From: Tetrastigma voinierianum
Taxonomy: Eukaryota > Streptophyta > Magnoliopsida > Vitales > Vitaceae
Direction of reading: 5' to 3'
NCBI GenBank assembly: GCA_016808115.1
Contig: JAEQBH010000990.1
Span: 1,794,209 to 1,858,208 of the forward strand
DNA: 64,000 bases
Made by a program: the position numbers and the translations under genes. The notes under the pieces were generated by a model. That model was not told the origin of the DNA, ran no database searches, and was given only the letters and a program-made list of their open reading frames with translations. The stretch's first letter is position 1, and every line of letters begins with the position of its first letter. Of the stretch, positions 1 to 13,020 are shown piece after piece.

Positions 1-2689
1 GCACCAGCACTGCGATGGCATGGAATGTTCTATCATACATCCTTGTCTTCGCACACGTACCTACCGGATTGAACGCATTAGCTAAGCTTTAAAACTGAGT
101 GAACATAAGCATGGACAACCTGTTGATGGTGGTAGTCATGAGAAACTTATACATATCACGTATTATATATATCTAAACATATTTCTATAACTTTAATTTC
201 TTATCATCTTATATTCCTATTGCATGTCAATTTTTTTTCTATTTCATGTTCTATGTCTTTGACATCTCCTTTATTTATACTTCTTATGTAAATCCTATTG
301 AATACTTTTACACATTCTATACTTGTCATGTGTCTAGTCATGTCTTTCATCTTTTAGGTTCTATGTCTTTATTGCATTACTTATCTTATTAAGTATATCG
401 TATAATTGTATCTATCATAAATACTTTGCCTATTTCTTGTCCACTTGTATATCGTATACTTGATCTATTTAAATTTTATTTCTTGTATCATGTTCTTTGC
501 AAGTTTCCTAATAACCATGTCTCGTATGCTGTATAACCTATGTATATATCCTGTATGTTTATCACATTCTTATACTTTTCATATCTTGTTCTTTCATATA
601 TGCTTTTCTGTCTCTGTCTTTTTCATGTTGTAAGTCAGTCTGCATTACATGTCTTTGGCATATGTTATATCTATACTTTTCCTACATACATATTCATGCT
701 TGTACTATCGTACATTCATGATACATCATCATATACTTTTGTGCTTTCGTATGCTTTCATTACTTTTCTTGTGTTTCATATACTTATTTTCATATCCAAT
801 TTATCTTTATTACTACTTGTTCTTGTGTGTAATACGTACTTTCATCGCATAGCGGTCTTGTGCTTACCGTATTAGGTCGTATCTTATCACGTATCATTTC
901 CTTTTTGGTTTCATGTACGCAAATACCTTTAGAGCGGATACGGGAAACTGTATTAGAAGGTACTATCCTTTGTACGGTAGTGATCTCTGTCGGTTAATAC
1001 CACAGAAATTTTCCATCCTTGTGCGAGGCAGGTGACCTATGTCATATGCTATCGGTACCAGAGAGAATTTACTATCAGCGTACAGGCAGTGATCTCTGTC
1101 TATTAGTAAGTTTGAGCCCTTACTTGAGGGCCACCTGATCAAGCAGGATCTATATCATGCGACCCCCAAACGGAGACTCAAATATCTGTCTATGAATATC
1201 TTTGCAAACAGTTGTATCTTGCATGGCGTGCTATCTATCCCCTCTACCAGTGCACAGCGAATGATCGACTTTATTACATTTTTACGTACATATTTAAGCA
1301 AGCATGAATAACTATTGTTATCATATTTGCTTATGCATATATATATCATTTACTTTACTACGTACGTAGTTCTCATAGCCTTGGTTTCACATTTGATTCT
1401 CATATATCTATATAATACATATATTCTATATCTTGCTCTCATTCAGTTTTGTCTTACAGTATCCTTATGTAATCCCTATCATATATCATCAGACCATCTA
1501 TGCACTCTTGTATTCATATATTCATATATATCTTTCTATATTCCTTAATATCGCTATATCGTTTATCTCGTTTATTTGTCGTGATTTATTATGCTTATAC
1601 TTTCTATATTCCCTATAAGCCTTGTGCTTTTTTATTCATTCATATATTCATATCGTGTATGCGGCACTCATTCATATACTCTATACATGCTTCTACTATC
1701 AGATGCCTTTATATTGTATTTCATGTACTTTTCCATATTACTTACTCTGTCTTGTCTTGACTATGTCTATCATTCTTGTACCAATCTTGTCATATCTTTG
1801 TATCAAATGCTTTAACTATCTATATAAGTTATTTATGAACATACATTTATCATGTGTTCTAGCATGTTATGCATTCATTTCGGTATAAGCCCATCATATA
1901 TTCATATCATTTACTCTTATATTCATATGTGCCTATCATTTGTGTACTTTAGACTATCTATATCTTATGACATGTTTCTCTATATCTCATCATATCTTAT
2001 GACTTATACCTATCATATCTTATGACATATCTTATCCTTATAATCCTATATTCATATCATATTCATGTTTCGTGGCTATTACATATAGCACTTCATATCT
2101 TATGAAGTATGATGTCTATGAGATCCTGTTCCATATTTTTAACATTATACATCAGATCTATTTTTGCTTAGGAATTGGAATCGATCTGATCGGATCATGA
2201 AAATAAGGTTATGGCATTTTGCCCAGTGATCATTCTGGAATTTTAAAACCGGAGTTTGTATTACTCATTTTCTCAGGATTCTTAACTTCATATTTTGACA
2301 TTATATCCTTATACTCATTTCCCAGCTAAGATTGCTAAAGATTTACATTCAGCACAGGTCACACGGTCGGGCTTGAGAACTCAGTGCGTCCGAAACAATC
2401 AGGACACTATGTTCTTTCTTTGAAACCAAATTTGGTTTTTGCACATGGTCCCACTTCGAGTGGATTTTGGGCCTGAGTCATAATTTGACAATGTCTATTC
2501 TATATGGATGGTTTTCACGGGAAATCCCATTTTGGTGGCGGCTTGAATCCACTCAAATCGGATAAGAAATGGCGAATTTATAGTAGAAATGCGGCCCAGT
2601 GTGAAGCAGGAAACGGGGTTTAATCTTAGGTACATGTGGCATGCTGCCAGTGCATCATGGCAAAAATGACCCCGGAGCATGGAGTAATG
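1..2689. other. T-rich noncoding DNA, probably retroelement-derived
   Basis: The first ~900 bases and 1300-2150 are very rich in T and in words such as tcatat/cttatg on the + strand. The open frames there are simply T-rich readings (Leu/Phe/Tyr/Ile) with no domain. A less biased island at about 910-1240 holds two copies of tgatctctgtc (981 and 1090). From about 2226 the composition changes to that of a plant LTR, including acatgtggcatgctgcc near 2632, a word also seen in the LTR-like block at 62586. I see no gene. A boundary with the CNL fragment lies near 2690. Confidence 0.4.
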
Positions 2690-3071
2690 CGTCGCAGCTT
2701 AGGCACGTCTCTCTCCCTTAGAATTTCCTTGCTTGGACATCGGACCAGCGACGACTCTGGGAATAAAATTGAACTTGGAGATGTCGTTTGCAATATCATC
2801 TACAGCCTTTCTCTAATAACTTAGCAGTTACATGACCCATCTTGAATCGAAAAGCAAGATGATTTGAAGATGAAAAAGAAGTCACTTACTTGTCCACAGT
2901 GTATCTTCCAGGACTCTATGACCCATCTTCCAATTTCTGACCCGTCACGACAGTGTATCTTCCGCTTTCTCAACTCACCTCTGACACATACACTAATCAA
3001 ATTTCATGAAACATGGAGCCTGTCTTCATCAAAGATTGTCCAGCAGTACCGTATGGGATTTGCTGTGCCAT
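2690..3071 (-). pseudogene. CNL-B: coiled-coil domain fragment of a CC-NBS-LRR resistance gene
   Basis: Minus-strand reading starts at an ATG at 3071-3069 with MAQQIPYGTAGQSLMKTG, the usual opening of RGA-type CNL proteins. It continues through VRGELRK, then in a shifted frame DDIANDISKFNFIPRV, which matches the end of the CC domain just before the NB-ARC. Several frameshifts and stops are present, and a short duplication (ggaagatacactgt, twice in ~65 bp) lies in the middle. Homology is lost near 2690, so the P-loop and everything downstream are missing, replaced by repeat-like DNA. The stretch around 2846-2885 aligns with 54440-54480, the same part of CNL-A, which supports paralogy. CNL proteins are cytoplasmic or nuclear immune receptors, but this fragment cannot act as one. 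A 3' splice-like tract, ctaacttacag, lies just upstream of the start on the minus strand. Confidence 0.75.
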
Positions 3072-3211
3072 CTTTGAAATATCCAAAGAGAATATTACAG
3101 CAGAGGATGGGAAGTGCGCGTGTGGTTATGAAAGCTGTAAGTTAGCAACAAGGCTGAGGCTGATTCATAGGAGGATTGAGGGAGAGTTTCGCTGCGGAAA
3201 CGGTTCGTTTC

Positions 3212-3233
3212 AAAAAAAAAAAAAAAAAAAAAA
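3212..3233 (+). repeat. poly(A) run of 22 bases
   Basis: Uninterrupted A22 on the + strand (T22 on the minus strand), about 140 bp upstream of the CNL-B start. It could be a simple repeat or the tail of an unrecognised retroposed sequence. No coding sequence was recognised to its left on the + strand. Confidence 0.8.
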
Positions 3234-4176
3234 GATAAAATTAGTTTGGGTAGCAAAGCTGGCCATAAAGCGATGTGCGATGCGTGGCTGAGCGACCAGC
3301 CAGTTTATTTGTGCGAAGCGGTAAACCAGGCAGCCGGTTTTAAAGGATTTCGTTTTCTTGCATTGGCTGGCAAGCTGAAACATGAATCAAGTGGATTTTC
3401 AAATGTGCGATTCAAGCTATGACAGTGCTTGACTTAACAAATTATAAGTATTATAACAATTTTCAATATAAAGAGGTAAGAAAATTTAAATTGGAGTCTC
3501 CTTATTTTTCAAAATATTATTAATAACAATTTTAAAAAACCCACAAAAACACAATTTTCTTGAGTTTAAAACATGATATTAGACATAATTAAATTTTTTG
3601 TTTATCCTTTTTAAATGAAATAACAAGATCTACCAATTTTCGATCTGTGATACAACACGAAAATTCCTTGTTAACTTGTAAGATATTTTCTTCAGTTTGC
3701 TTCAAGCAAACTTTCCACTTTTAACATGTAGTTTATCTACGGTTTAGTTGGCAAAGGCGATATATTTTCTTTGTAGGGTTTTAGAAAACTTAATATCAAT
3801 GTTAACAGTGGTGTTAAGAGAATGGGAGAGCTTGATAATAGCTTATTTCATTAAGCATGCAAGAAAATATGGTGTGGCTGAATCGAGAGGAGGCTTTGGT
3901 GTGTTCCTTGTGGGAGGAATTCCTTAGGGTCTGAATGGCATCCTTTTAAAGTAGATGAGGTTGAAGGGAAACATCGGGTGCTCGAGTGGTAGATCTGGGT
4001 TATGCTAACTATTCATCTCGTTACGAATGACTAAGATGTACGATGTTTCATTTAATAACGTCTTGTGCACTGCATGGGTATGATTTAGTTTATATTGTAG
4101 GTTTATTTCTAAGAGTTGCAAGCATTGAGGAAATTCTCATCTACATGTGTGGTAGGCATGAATTATTCTTTACCTC
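3234..4176. other. Intergenic, nothing recognised
   Basis: Moderately AT-rich sequence between CNL-B and the Copia-1 target duplication. I see no domain-bearing frame, LTR pair or RNA gene. Confidence 0.4.
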
Positions 4177-4181
4177 ATTTT

Positions 4182-4650
4182 TGTTAGATTTTCTATATTG
4201 GCTCAACTTGTAGGAGTTGTATAGGGTGATTAGTATAAGGTAATGACTATTAGGCCCATATGTGATAAGTGGTGAGGTCAGATCTGGACCTTAAGTCCCA
4301 CATCCACTGAATGGGAGAGGATGGGCGGTCGGATCATTGAGTAAACTCATTGGACACTGGTTTCTAGCATAAGGGTGAAAGCGATCTCATTACTCATCCC
4401 GAATCCAGTTCTCGTAAAACCAGAAGTTCACTTGAGAGAAGAATGCTATTGTGAGGAGCTTTTGAGAGGAAGATCTAGATCGCGATCCACAAACCCTTGA
4501 TCTTCCCTCATCGGGATCAATGAGTCACCTAGATCCCACACCATGGCCAGGAGGTATAATTCCCGAACCTATAATTTATGATGCTGCACGATTTTAGATT
4601 AAGTAATCAGATCAAGACTAAAAAGGTTATAGGTTAACGTAATTTTAACA
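4182..4650 (+). repeat. Copia-1 5' LTR
   Basis: Begins TGTTAGATTTT and ends TTTTAACA. Shared blocks with the 3' LTR include ccagaagttcacttgag, gaggagcttttgagaggaag and the caccatgg...aggaggtataatt segment. Confidence 0.93.
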
Positions 4651-4652
4651 CT

Positions 4653-4665
4653 TGGTATCAGAGCC
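4653..4665 (+). other. Copia-1 primer-binding site (initiator tRNA-Met)
   Basis: TGGTATCAGAGCC sits two bases after the 5' LTR end, the standard plant copia minus-strand primer site. Confidence 0.93.
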
Positions 4666-4675
4666 AGATCTGTGT

Positions 4676-7600
4676 CCATGATGTTTGATCTTCTGAATGG
4701 CCAGTAATCAGTAGGAGTCGTTAATTGAAGCCCGAAAAGAAAAAAATTCATCGCATAAGATATGATCGTGCTTTTTCGGTTTTTCTCTTTAATGGTTATG
4801 GAATTTCAAAAATCCCTTGTTTCAATAAATAGAGGGCGGGGTGCTCGATTTCAAAAAAAAATCCCTTATTAATTTTCAATAAATGAGTTTAATTACTTAT
4901 ATTTAATCACATTAAAAATCTGGGGTATTAAACTTTTGGACCGTTTGGCAAAAAAATTTGGAAGTAAACCCATTAACATCAGAGGATTTCAAGTGATTAT
5001 GCTTTTATTGGCAAACTAAATACTAAAGGTTAAATTTATGACAAAATAATTTTATATAGAATTTTTTAAGGAGTATTCTAGGTTTAAAATTATTGGATAT
5101 GCCGGGAGTGCTTCAAAGCATCTTGACTTGCCCAATAATGTGATTTTCAGAAGCATTGCCCATAGGGTAAGTTAAATTACAAATAAATCTAATATCGTTT
5201 GCAATTATATTTAAGGTTAAAATTGGTCACTGAAGCCCCACACGGGAAGTGACTGATATTAACAAGAATATGATTGGAATATAGTAATAGGAATTATCTT
5301 GAGATTATTTAATGGGTCGCACATCTTGCAGTGCAGAATCTTATTAGTTTTAAGTATATGCCTATATTATATAAAATAAAGTTAGATAAAATCACATGCG
5401 GTAGCGATCTTTATGAGGAACGAGGATTTTTATCACTAATAAATAAGTGATCAGTTAGTTAGATAAAGTAAATAATTCCTATAATGCCCATTTAATATTG
5501 TTGCTTTAAACTTATAGTAAGCACATATAATTTTTGTCCTTTGCACGTATTTAACAAGTGGTGATCAACTCAGTTTATTCCACATATTGTGGCGATAATT
5601 ATAGTATGGAAAGATAAAGTGCTTCGCATTAGGGTGTATGGATCTAATTGAAAAGATCTGACTCTTCGTAGATGAGACCCGACTGTGAACAAGCGCTCAG
5701 GCCCATTTGTGCATTATACGACGTGGGAGAGATCCAATCGATGCCGATTATGATGGTTAATGAGCGCGTCGGCCCAGGCATAAGGATCTATCCACGAATG
5801 CGAAGCTGTTAAGAAGCGGTAGGGCATTGATGAAAACGGTTGTGAGCTCAGATAAAGCCCAACCGACACCTAATGGCGAAATTGTGTTCTATGAGGTTAA
5901 GGGACACAAAATGTGAGAGGAGACATATAATGGAGATGAGAGATATAAATTTGCTCATTGAAGGCCCTTGATGTCGATTTTTCGAGTCATTCCTAGTCCA
6001 TTTTATCTTAACCTCTTTGCCCGGTGACTATCTGTGTTGAGGTCTCCTACATGACCACGTAAGGAGGAAATGGTCGTCGATGATTGCGAACATGTGTGTC
6101 GGGGAGGAAGGCGGGTTGAGAGGGTGGAAGCAGTGAATCTTGTGTCTCCTGAAGGTCGAGCCGGTAGATCAGTGATCCAAGATAAAGGCAGGGTGTAGCT
6201 GTCCTATACAAGAAAGCGGGACAAAAGCTACCAATTTTTACGCAAGAAAAAGGGTCACATAAAGAAGGAATGCATCAAAATTACGGATATGTCAAGAAAA
6301 TGAAGGTATGACATCGTTGAGCGTATTATGAATCAAATTTTGTAAATTATCATGATTTACATAACACATGGTGGATTGACTCGGGTTCTACAATCCATGT
6401 TTCCTCTCTTTTTGTTTGTTAACGGGGTTTCAAACTTAAAAACCTAATGAGGGGCGAACATCAAATACATTCGGGAAATAGAATGTCGCGATTGAAGGTG
6501 TTGGGACATAGGCTAGTTCTACACCTTGGATCACGTTTTCAAGATTGGACAAGACTTTTTATATTCCTAGTTTCTTTAAAAGTCTAATTATACGTATCTA
6601 TCTTTAGCGCCCCTGGGGCTTTGATTTCGGGTTTAAAGATACTTATCTTTTCTGATTATTAAAGATTGAGTACCTATTTAGCTCACGGTAAATTAACAGA
6701 TGGTTTATATTAATAAGTGTATGATCCAGTAAGTAAGCCACTAACTCTGATGCATAACAATAGAAATATATAGTGTAATAAATAATAATCAACTCATCTA
6801 AGAACATGGCATAGGGAGATTAGGTCATCTCCACATAGGCGCCTAAAGAAAGGTTGAGTGAAGGATGGTGTCAAATTGAGACATGAAGCTTCACTTGACT
6901 TTGATACTTGTTTAGGTTATAAAGGAAGCAAACCAACAAGTCGATAAAGGAGCTAAGAAGTGATCTGAAGCTTCGAGATAATTCACGCGATATCTGTGGA
7001 CCATTTACCACTCCAGGTATCTTAATGGTCAGGTATTTTATTACACCCCAGTGATGATTTTACAAGATACATGTATCTCTATCTTCTAAATGACAAATCT
7101 GAGCACTAGATGCTTTTCAAGTCTATAAAGAGTGAGAAACAATCGGATTGAGTATCAAAATTATGAATCTGATAGGGGTGGTGAGTATTATAGTGGTTTC
7201 ACGGACGAGGCGGGCCTGAGTCATTTGCTAAATTCATGAGGAATGGAATTATAGCTTAATATCACGACACACGGCGCGCCACGGCCGAAATGGTGTAGGC
7301 GAAAGAAGGAATCGTACATTGATGGACATGGTAAGAGCTTTGCTGACAAGTGACCACTCCGATCTCTCCCTCATAACATGTGGAGTGAGCGCTTGAAGGC
7401 AGTGTCGCTGCATTACGAGCGGGTTCCATCCAGTCGATTCCTAAAACGCCCTTTGAGCTGTAAGGATGGATGCGGAAGCCCTGAGGTTTCAAACTCATCT
7501 TTCATATATGGAGTACGTAAGAAAGTAGGGTAAAGGTGCCAGCCACAGCCGAAAAGGAAGTCTAGACCCACGAGACTGATAAGTGGTTTCTTCATTGGCT

Positions 7601-9300
7601 GCTCTTGAGAAAGTCGAGAGTTATAGGTTTTTCTTGTCCCTCTCACACATAAAGTTGTAGAAGCACGGAATGCGGATTTCTTGAGTTATAATGCGGTGAG
7701 AGTGGTTACATCATAGAGTTTGTGATGAAGAAGTGCGAGACCTACTGCACTTTCGGGTCGGTGGTGTTGAACTTTGGTGGGCTGCTACTATGTTTCGACA
7801 ACTACCTATTCGAATCCTTGACCTGAAGGCGATGCTGATCCTCATCGAGAACTCTCTGGAAGGAAGTAGTTAGTGAGCGGTCATTGGGAACCACAGCAAC
7901 AAATGGTTGTTTGCCTACAATCACTAGACAGTGAGACTTGGAAGATCCTCGAAATTCAGAGAAAGTCGGCCCGTTCCATGCGGCCCATGTTGTATACTTC
8001 ACACAGGCCAGGCTACATGTTTCGGACTCGGTCAGACCCCATTTCTTTTGAGAGGCCATGAGGCGTGCAGTTGAAAAATGGTCGATGCGATGAAGGATGA
8101 ATTAAAATCCAGCCCATGGCAAGCAATCAAGTACTGGGATCTAGTAGAGTTACGAAGGTTTTAATGTGATGCAGGCGCAAGTGGGTGCATAAGACGGCGA
8201 TGCCTCTGGTAACATCGAAAGATATAAACAAAGACTTGTTGCCAAGGTTTCCTTCAAAAAGGAAGACGTGATTATCATGACACCGCTTCTCTCCGGTTTT
8301 CAAAGAAGGACTCACTAAGGATAATGTGGCCACCTAGCGGCTCATTTGATTTAGAATTTGCATCGGATGGATGTCAAAAGCGGCATTCTGAATGGAACTT
8401 GAGGAGAAGTATACATGACTCGGCAGAAGGATTCATTTGGAAAAAGGTAATCTCTTGTCACGCAAACTAAAGAAGTCTATATACCGCGGGCTAAAACAAA
8501 CTTCCACGACAATGAGCATAAAGTTTCCACAATATCATTACCTGTTCGGTTTGAGGAAAATATTGTAGATCGATATGTGTATATACATCAAGGTCGGTGA
8601 AGACAAATTCACGTTTCCTAGTCTGTATGTTGATGTTCTCAGCCACACAGCTGGCAAGTAATAACAGGATTAATTAGGAGACAGCGATTTCTCTCTCGAA
8701 ATTTTGACATGAAAGATATAGGGGAGGCTTCCTATGTTTTTAGGAATTGAGATACATAGAGATAGATCTAAAAGATCTTGGGGTTATCTCAGAGGAATTC
8801 TATATCGATAAAATTCTAGAAAGGTTTAATATGAGAAATTGTTAAGTTCAATAGCTCCCATTGTTAAGGGGTGACAAGTCGGTTGTCACAATGTCAAGGA
8901 ATTCTACGGAATTAGAATCCATAGAAGAATATTCCATATGCATACATGGAGTTGGCCGATCACAGTCTATTTAGAGGTTTGCACTAGACCGGACATTGCA
9001 TTCGCATCAGGAATGTTGGGGGAAGATATCAAAGTAATCACAGGATAGAGCATTGGACTGACTACCAAGAAGAGTTATGTTATCTCCGAGAACCAAGGAC
9101 TATGTACTTACATCTGAGAGAGTAAGATAAGCTTCTTTGTGATAATGCTGCAGCAGTGTTCTTCTCCAAGAACAATAAAAGTGGGAGCCCGCCGACAAGC
9201 ACATTGATATAAAGTACTTGGTGGTGCGAGAAAACGTCAGAGAGAGTAAAATCATCATTGAGCATAGGCTGCGCTGGCTGGTAGCGGTCCATGACTAAGG
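4676..9300 (+). pseudogene. Copia-1 gag-pol relic
   Basis: Frames are broken throughout, but motifs appear in copia order. The gag zinc knuckle (6233-6277) keeps GHIKKEC, but both leading cysteines are lost (it reads NFYA). The protease site is WWIDSGSTIHVS (6369-6404) with the Asp-Ser-Gly triad intact. The integrase H...C region is near 6810. The conserved GRNGVGERRNRTLMDMVR, close to the catalytic Glu, is at about 7280-7335. RT shows LHRMDVKSGILNG at 8358 and a degraded YVDD (LYVDVL) near 8625. RNase H shows CTRPDIAFASGM at 8979 and KHIDIKYL at 9197. The encoded polyprotein would have packaged, copied and integrated the element's RNA. It is clearly non-functional now. Confidence 0.9.
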
Positions 9301-9800
9301 GCTCCTTGGTGTATAAGTCATGTTGAAGAAGAATGGACTTGTGAGCTACGATGATTAAAGGTCACTTCTGACATTATTGTAACTCTTCGTATTTTAATGC
9401 AATATTTGATTTATCTCATTTGTGTACACTAAAGATATTTGAGATTTTTTGTTGCATTAAGAGTGGGAGTGCCCTTTACTCATAAGAGAATTTAATACCA
9501 CATAAAAACACTTAATAAGATTAACCTTCCATTGCTTGTGATTTATGAAGGAAGTATTTGCCATCTAAAAATATAGCCACGAGTTCATGTAATTATGATA
9601 TCTTACTTAAGTATAAAGATATCACATAAGGTTTGGGCTAAGAAATTGTCATGTATTGTTTTCTAAAATGATGTATGTATTACAAAAAAGAATTTTCATG
9701 TTCACTTTATCACCTAATAGTCGAAAATTATTATTTATTTTTTTGCTTTTTCTAAACAAAATTATTTTTAAGCTACAATGTTTGAACCAAATTGGGAGAA

Positions 9801-10264
9801 TGTTAGATTTTTATGTTGGCTCCGACTTGGCAGGGTTATATAGGAGTGATTAGTGGTGACATTTATTAGGCCATATGTGATAAGTGGTGAATTCAGTCTG
9901 GACGCCCAGTCGCTAATCATACAGATGGAGGACAGACGGTCGAATCATTCGAGGTAACTCATTGGACCTGGTTTTACTATAAAAGGAGAGAAAGCCATGC
10001 GTTCTCATCCCATCCGAGTTCTAAACCCAGAAGTTCACTTGAGGAAGGAGTCTTGTGTGAGGAGCTTTTGAGAGGAAGATCTAGATGCATTGATACTTTT
10101 AATGCTCGTCTTCACCACCGTCGGGATCGAGCGGTCGCTTTAGATACACACCATGGCTAGGAGGTATAATTCTGAACCTATAATTTATAATTGTCTTGAT
10201 TTTTCATTAACGTGTCTGAATCAAGACCTAAGAAGGGTTGCCATAGTTACGTAATTCCCTAACA
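9801..10264 (+). repeat. Copia-1 3' LTR
   Basis: Begins TGTTAGATTTTTATGTTGG after gggagaa and ends CCCTAACA directly before the ATTTT duplication. Aligned along its length with 4182-4650, with small deletions and insertions. Confidence 0.93.
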
Positions 10265-10269
10265 ATTTT

Positions 10270-12569
10270 ATCTGTAATATAAAAGGAAAGTTTCTTATGT
10301 TAACATATCACGAGGACAAATGTGTTGCCCTTTGTTTTTTTTTGTCCAGTTGCAAGGTTTCAGATTCTTATACGGGGTTAACAGAACAAACTCCTATGAG
10401 AAACGTATCGCGTATGTGAAGCCAGGATTTTAAGGCTACCAATTGTCAATGATTATTCACGTGATGGCGTTTGAAATCCGCTCTCTTATTAAGGCTCGGG
10501 TTGCGTGACAACGGTATTAAATATCTTTTAAATCGGCAAGTACCAGTTCTGACTTACATATAAATCAGGGGTGCAAATGGTGAGTTCTTATCAGACCACT
10601 TAAATTGGAAACAGTTTCATATCAAACTGATGATCTTTTCTGACTCAATGATTCATTTAGAAACCAGAATAAATATTTTGTGACATAGTCGGTGGTCAAC
10701 TTTAAGAGATTAAAAAAAATAAATGAAGAGATAATATCCTACTTCTTACCAATCAAATATATGCAGCATACTTTAAATGGAATCAACATGCGCGGAAACC
10801 GAGGCCTTAGTAGAACTGTTGTAAGAAAATAATAGTTTGAAAAAGTATTTGAGAAAAAAAACTAAATAAATGAAAAGATTGGGACATGGCACACCAAATG
10901 AAATTACTGCACCTGATGATGTCGGTGTTTGAAATATTTTCTTTGTCTTAATATTAGACAAAAGTAAATCATGTTTCAACAGTATAATTCGATGGGGAAA
11001 CAGATGTTGTCCCTCAAGCTACGTCAGAAAAGTTACCCTATTCAGTCAAACCTGCTCTTGGAGGTAGACATATTCTGAGGATTAAGTTAAGAGCCCATAA
11101 TGAATTAAGTCTAATTTATTTCAGGTCAATCAAGTCAAAATATGAATTAAAAGTATAGGTCAGCTGTATGCGATGAATTACATTAAATATTAATTTTTAC
11201 TAACTTCCAATCTAACCGCTATAGTTTGCAATTGAAATGGATTAAAACTTACAAAAAATATTAAAAATAATTTTACAAATTCACTTATTCTTCCAAAAAT
11301 AAAAATAAATAATATATAAATATATAATAATGATAATATATATAAAATGATTGAGTAAGCAATATAATAATAATAAACAACTTAAATAAATAAATAATAT
11401 TATAACACTATTATAATCAAAGTACCAAACTAACTAGCTAAATAGTATCAAAACGATAAGTAACGATTTAATAATAACATCTTAACGAGCTTGAAATAAT
11501 AGAAGATGGAAATGTACATATATACAATATTCCGTTATATCCTCATTATATACAATAATGACGTGTGATTATATTAAAATATGTAAAATCAATAATAATG
11601 GTTGAGTTATCGTAAATCTGACAATTAATTTAGAGATATTATGTATAAATTTCATTATAATTTGGAATAAAAATATTTTTCTAAAAATGCATCTCAACAA
11701 AATATAATAATGAAACTCAATATATTTGTTTAAAAATTTATCTTACCTTTGAAGACCTTAGTCATATTAGGAAAGAAAATTTGTGAACAATTTTTATTAA
11801 TTATTTTAAAAATAAAATTATTTTGTTAATAACATTGGTTTAAATATTACAAAATTGTTTAAAGAAATATATTAATCATTTTAAATTTTATTAAATTATA
11901 TTTAATGACAAAATAAAAAATGAATTATAAATATTTAAATGATTAATGAATGAAGCCAAAAATATATTAAATATTAAAACTATAATTTATTAATTTAAAA
12001 AATGCATTCCGTAAAATTTTCATATAAGATTTTTAAATATTAAATTATCATATAAATTATATTAAAAAGATACGTTGAGGAATTGAATAAAATAAAGTTA
12101 AAGCAATAAAGAAGTTTATTATAAACAATCATATATTGTAATAATTATTCATTTTAAAACCGCTTCTGTATAAAGAGTTAAGCGAAATATCGAAGTACTT
12201 AGGTGAATCAAGCTGAGAAAATACCGATTCACCAAATTTGATTCTTAAAAATAAATAAAATTTTTAGTACATCCAATTCAGCACAAGGGCTAAACGCGCG
12301 GCGCTGGCGAAACGATCGAGAAAAATTAGTTTGGTTTTGTTGGATCTTGAAATTTTCAATAATCGTTTAAAATTAGGTGAGTGGGTTAGCATTGTTTCCG
12401 TCATGAGATCGAAGTCGATATTCTACATAATGAGAATAAGAAAAGTGAAGGATCAAATGTTGGGCGATAAAATCTTTGAAGATTTGACAATATATCGATA
12501 AAGTTCTCTAAGGATGAATATTATTAAAATGAACGAATGGCAGAGCGACATCTAATCACCGCCATGTCA
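10270..12569. other. Noncoding; extremely AT-rich block at 11190-12170
   Basis: No gene or element recognised. About 11190-12170 is almost pure A/T with many ATTTA/TAATA/AATAT words and no G/C run of note, the kind of sequence often found in matrix-attachment or inter-retroelement DNA. That role is inference only. Short open frames here have no domain. Confidence 0.4.
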
Positions 12570-13020
12570 TGTTGGGACATATTAGGAAGCTGTGAAGATC
12601 CAAAATATTGACTTGGGATCCATGAGAGAAGAGGATGTTAAAATAAAGGGACACGGTTTTAAAAACCAAAGTGCACAAGAAGAATGGAGAAGAAGGAGAG
12701 GGATGAAAGGCTGTGAGGCTGAGGCCACCTCACCCATGGCGCCCAACCCTCATAAATGTTTAGGGTTTCACATACCTGGTAAATGATGTTTTGGGCTTGT
12801 GGGAGTTTAGATGTTTCCCGTTAAACAAAAATATCTCATTCTGTTTCCAAATTCAATGAAAAATCGACTTGGAGAAAGGGAGGCTTTAATCTGTGTAAGA
12901 CCAAATTGTGTAACCTGTTGAGAAATAATAAAATCCTTCCATATACATGGGTTTTCCAATCCGGGGACGTAGGCTTGGCAAACCTCTGGCTTAATCTCTT
13001 TTAAATCTGCATATATACTG
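12570..13020 (+). repeat. Possible solo copia-type LTR
   Basis: Starts TGTTGGGACATATT at 12570, then a TATA-like 'cataaatgtttagggttt' region near 12750, then ccggggacgtagg at 12962, a phrase common in the 3' part of plant copia LTRs. No partner LTR was found in the window and the right end is uncertain. The 64-residue open frame inside has no recognisable domain. Confidence 0.3.

Larger units (their letters stand above)
4182..10264 (+). mobile_element. Copia-1: complete but degraded Ty1/copia LTR retrotransposon
   Basis: The element starts TGTTAG and ends AACA. It has two LTRs of about 465 bp (4182-4650 and 9801-10264). The 5-bp word ATTTT lies directly outside both ends (4177-4181 and 10265-10269), a perfect target-site duplication. 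A primer-binding site complementary to initiator tRNA-Met (TGGTATCAGAGCC, 4653-4665) follows the 5' LTR, and a purine tract (gggagaa) precedes the 3' LTR. Between them lie gag, protease, integrase, RT and RNase H remnants in copia order. The LTRs are clearly diverged by many substitutions and small indels, so the insertion is old. Domain motifs resemble TNT1-94-like copia polyproteins. I did not assign a named family. Confidence 0.95.

Noticed and set aside
445..1888. Many T-rich + frames resembling membrane proteins
   Set aside because: Leu/Phe/Tyr/Ile-rich translation is a composition effect. Overlapping frames look the same and no conserved motif is present.
7262..8333. Minus-strand and + frames of 60-85 residues inside Copia-1
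   Set aside because: The + strand integrase-RT series explains the region; these are shadows.
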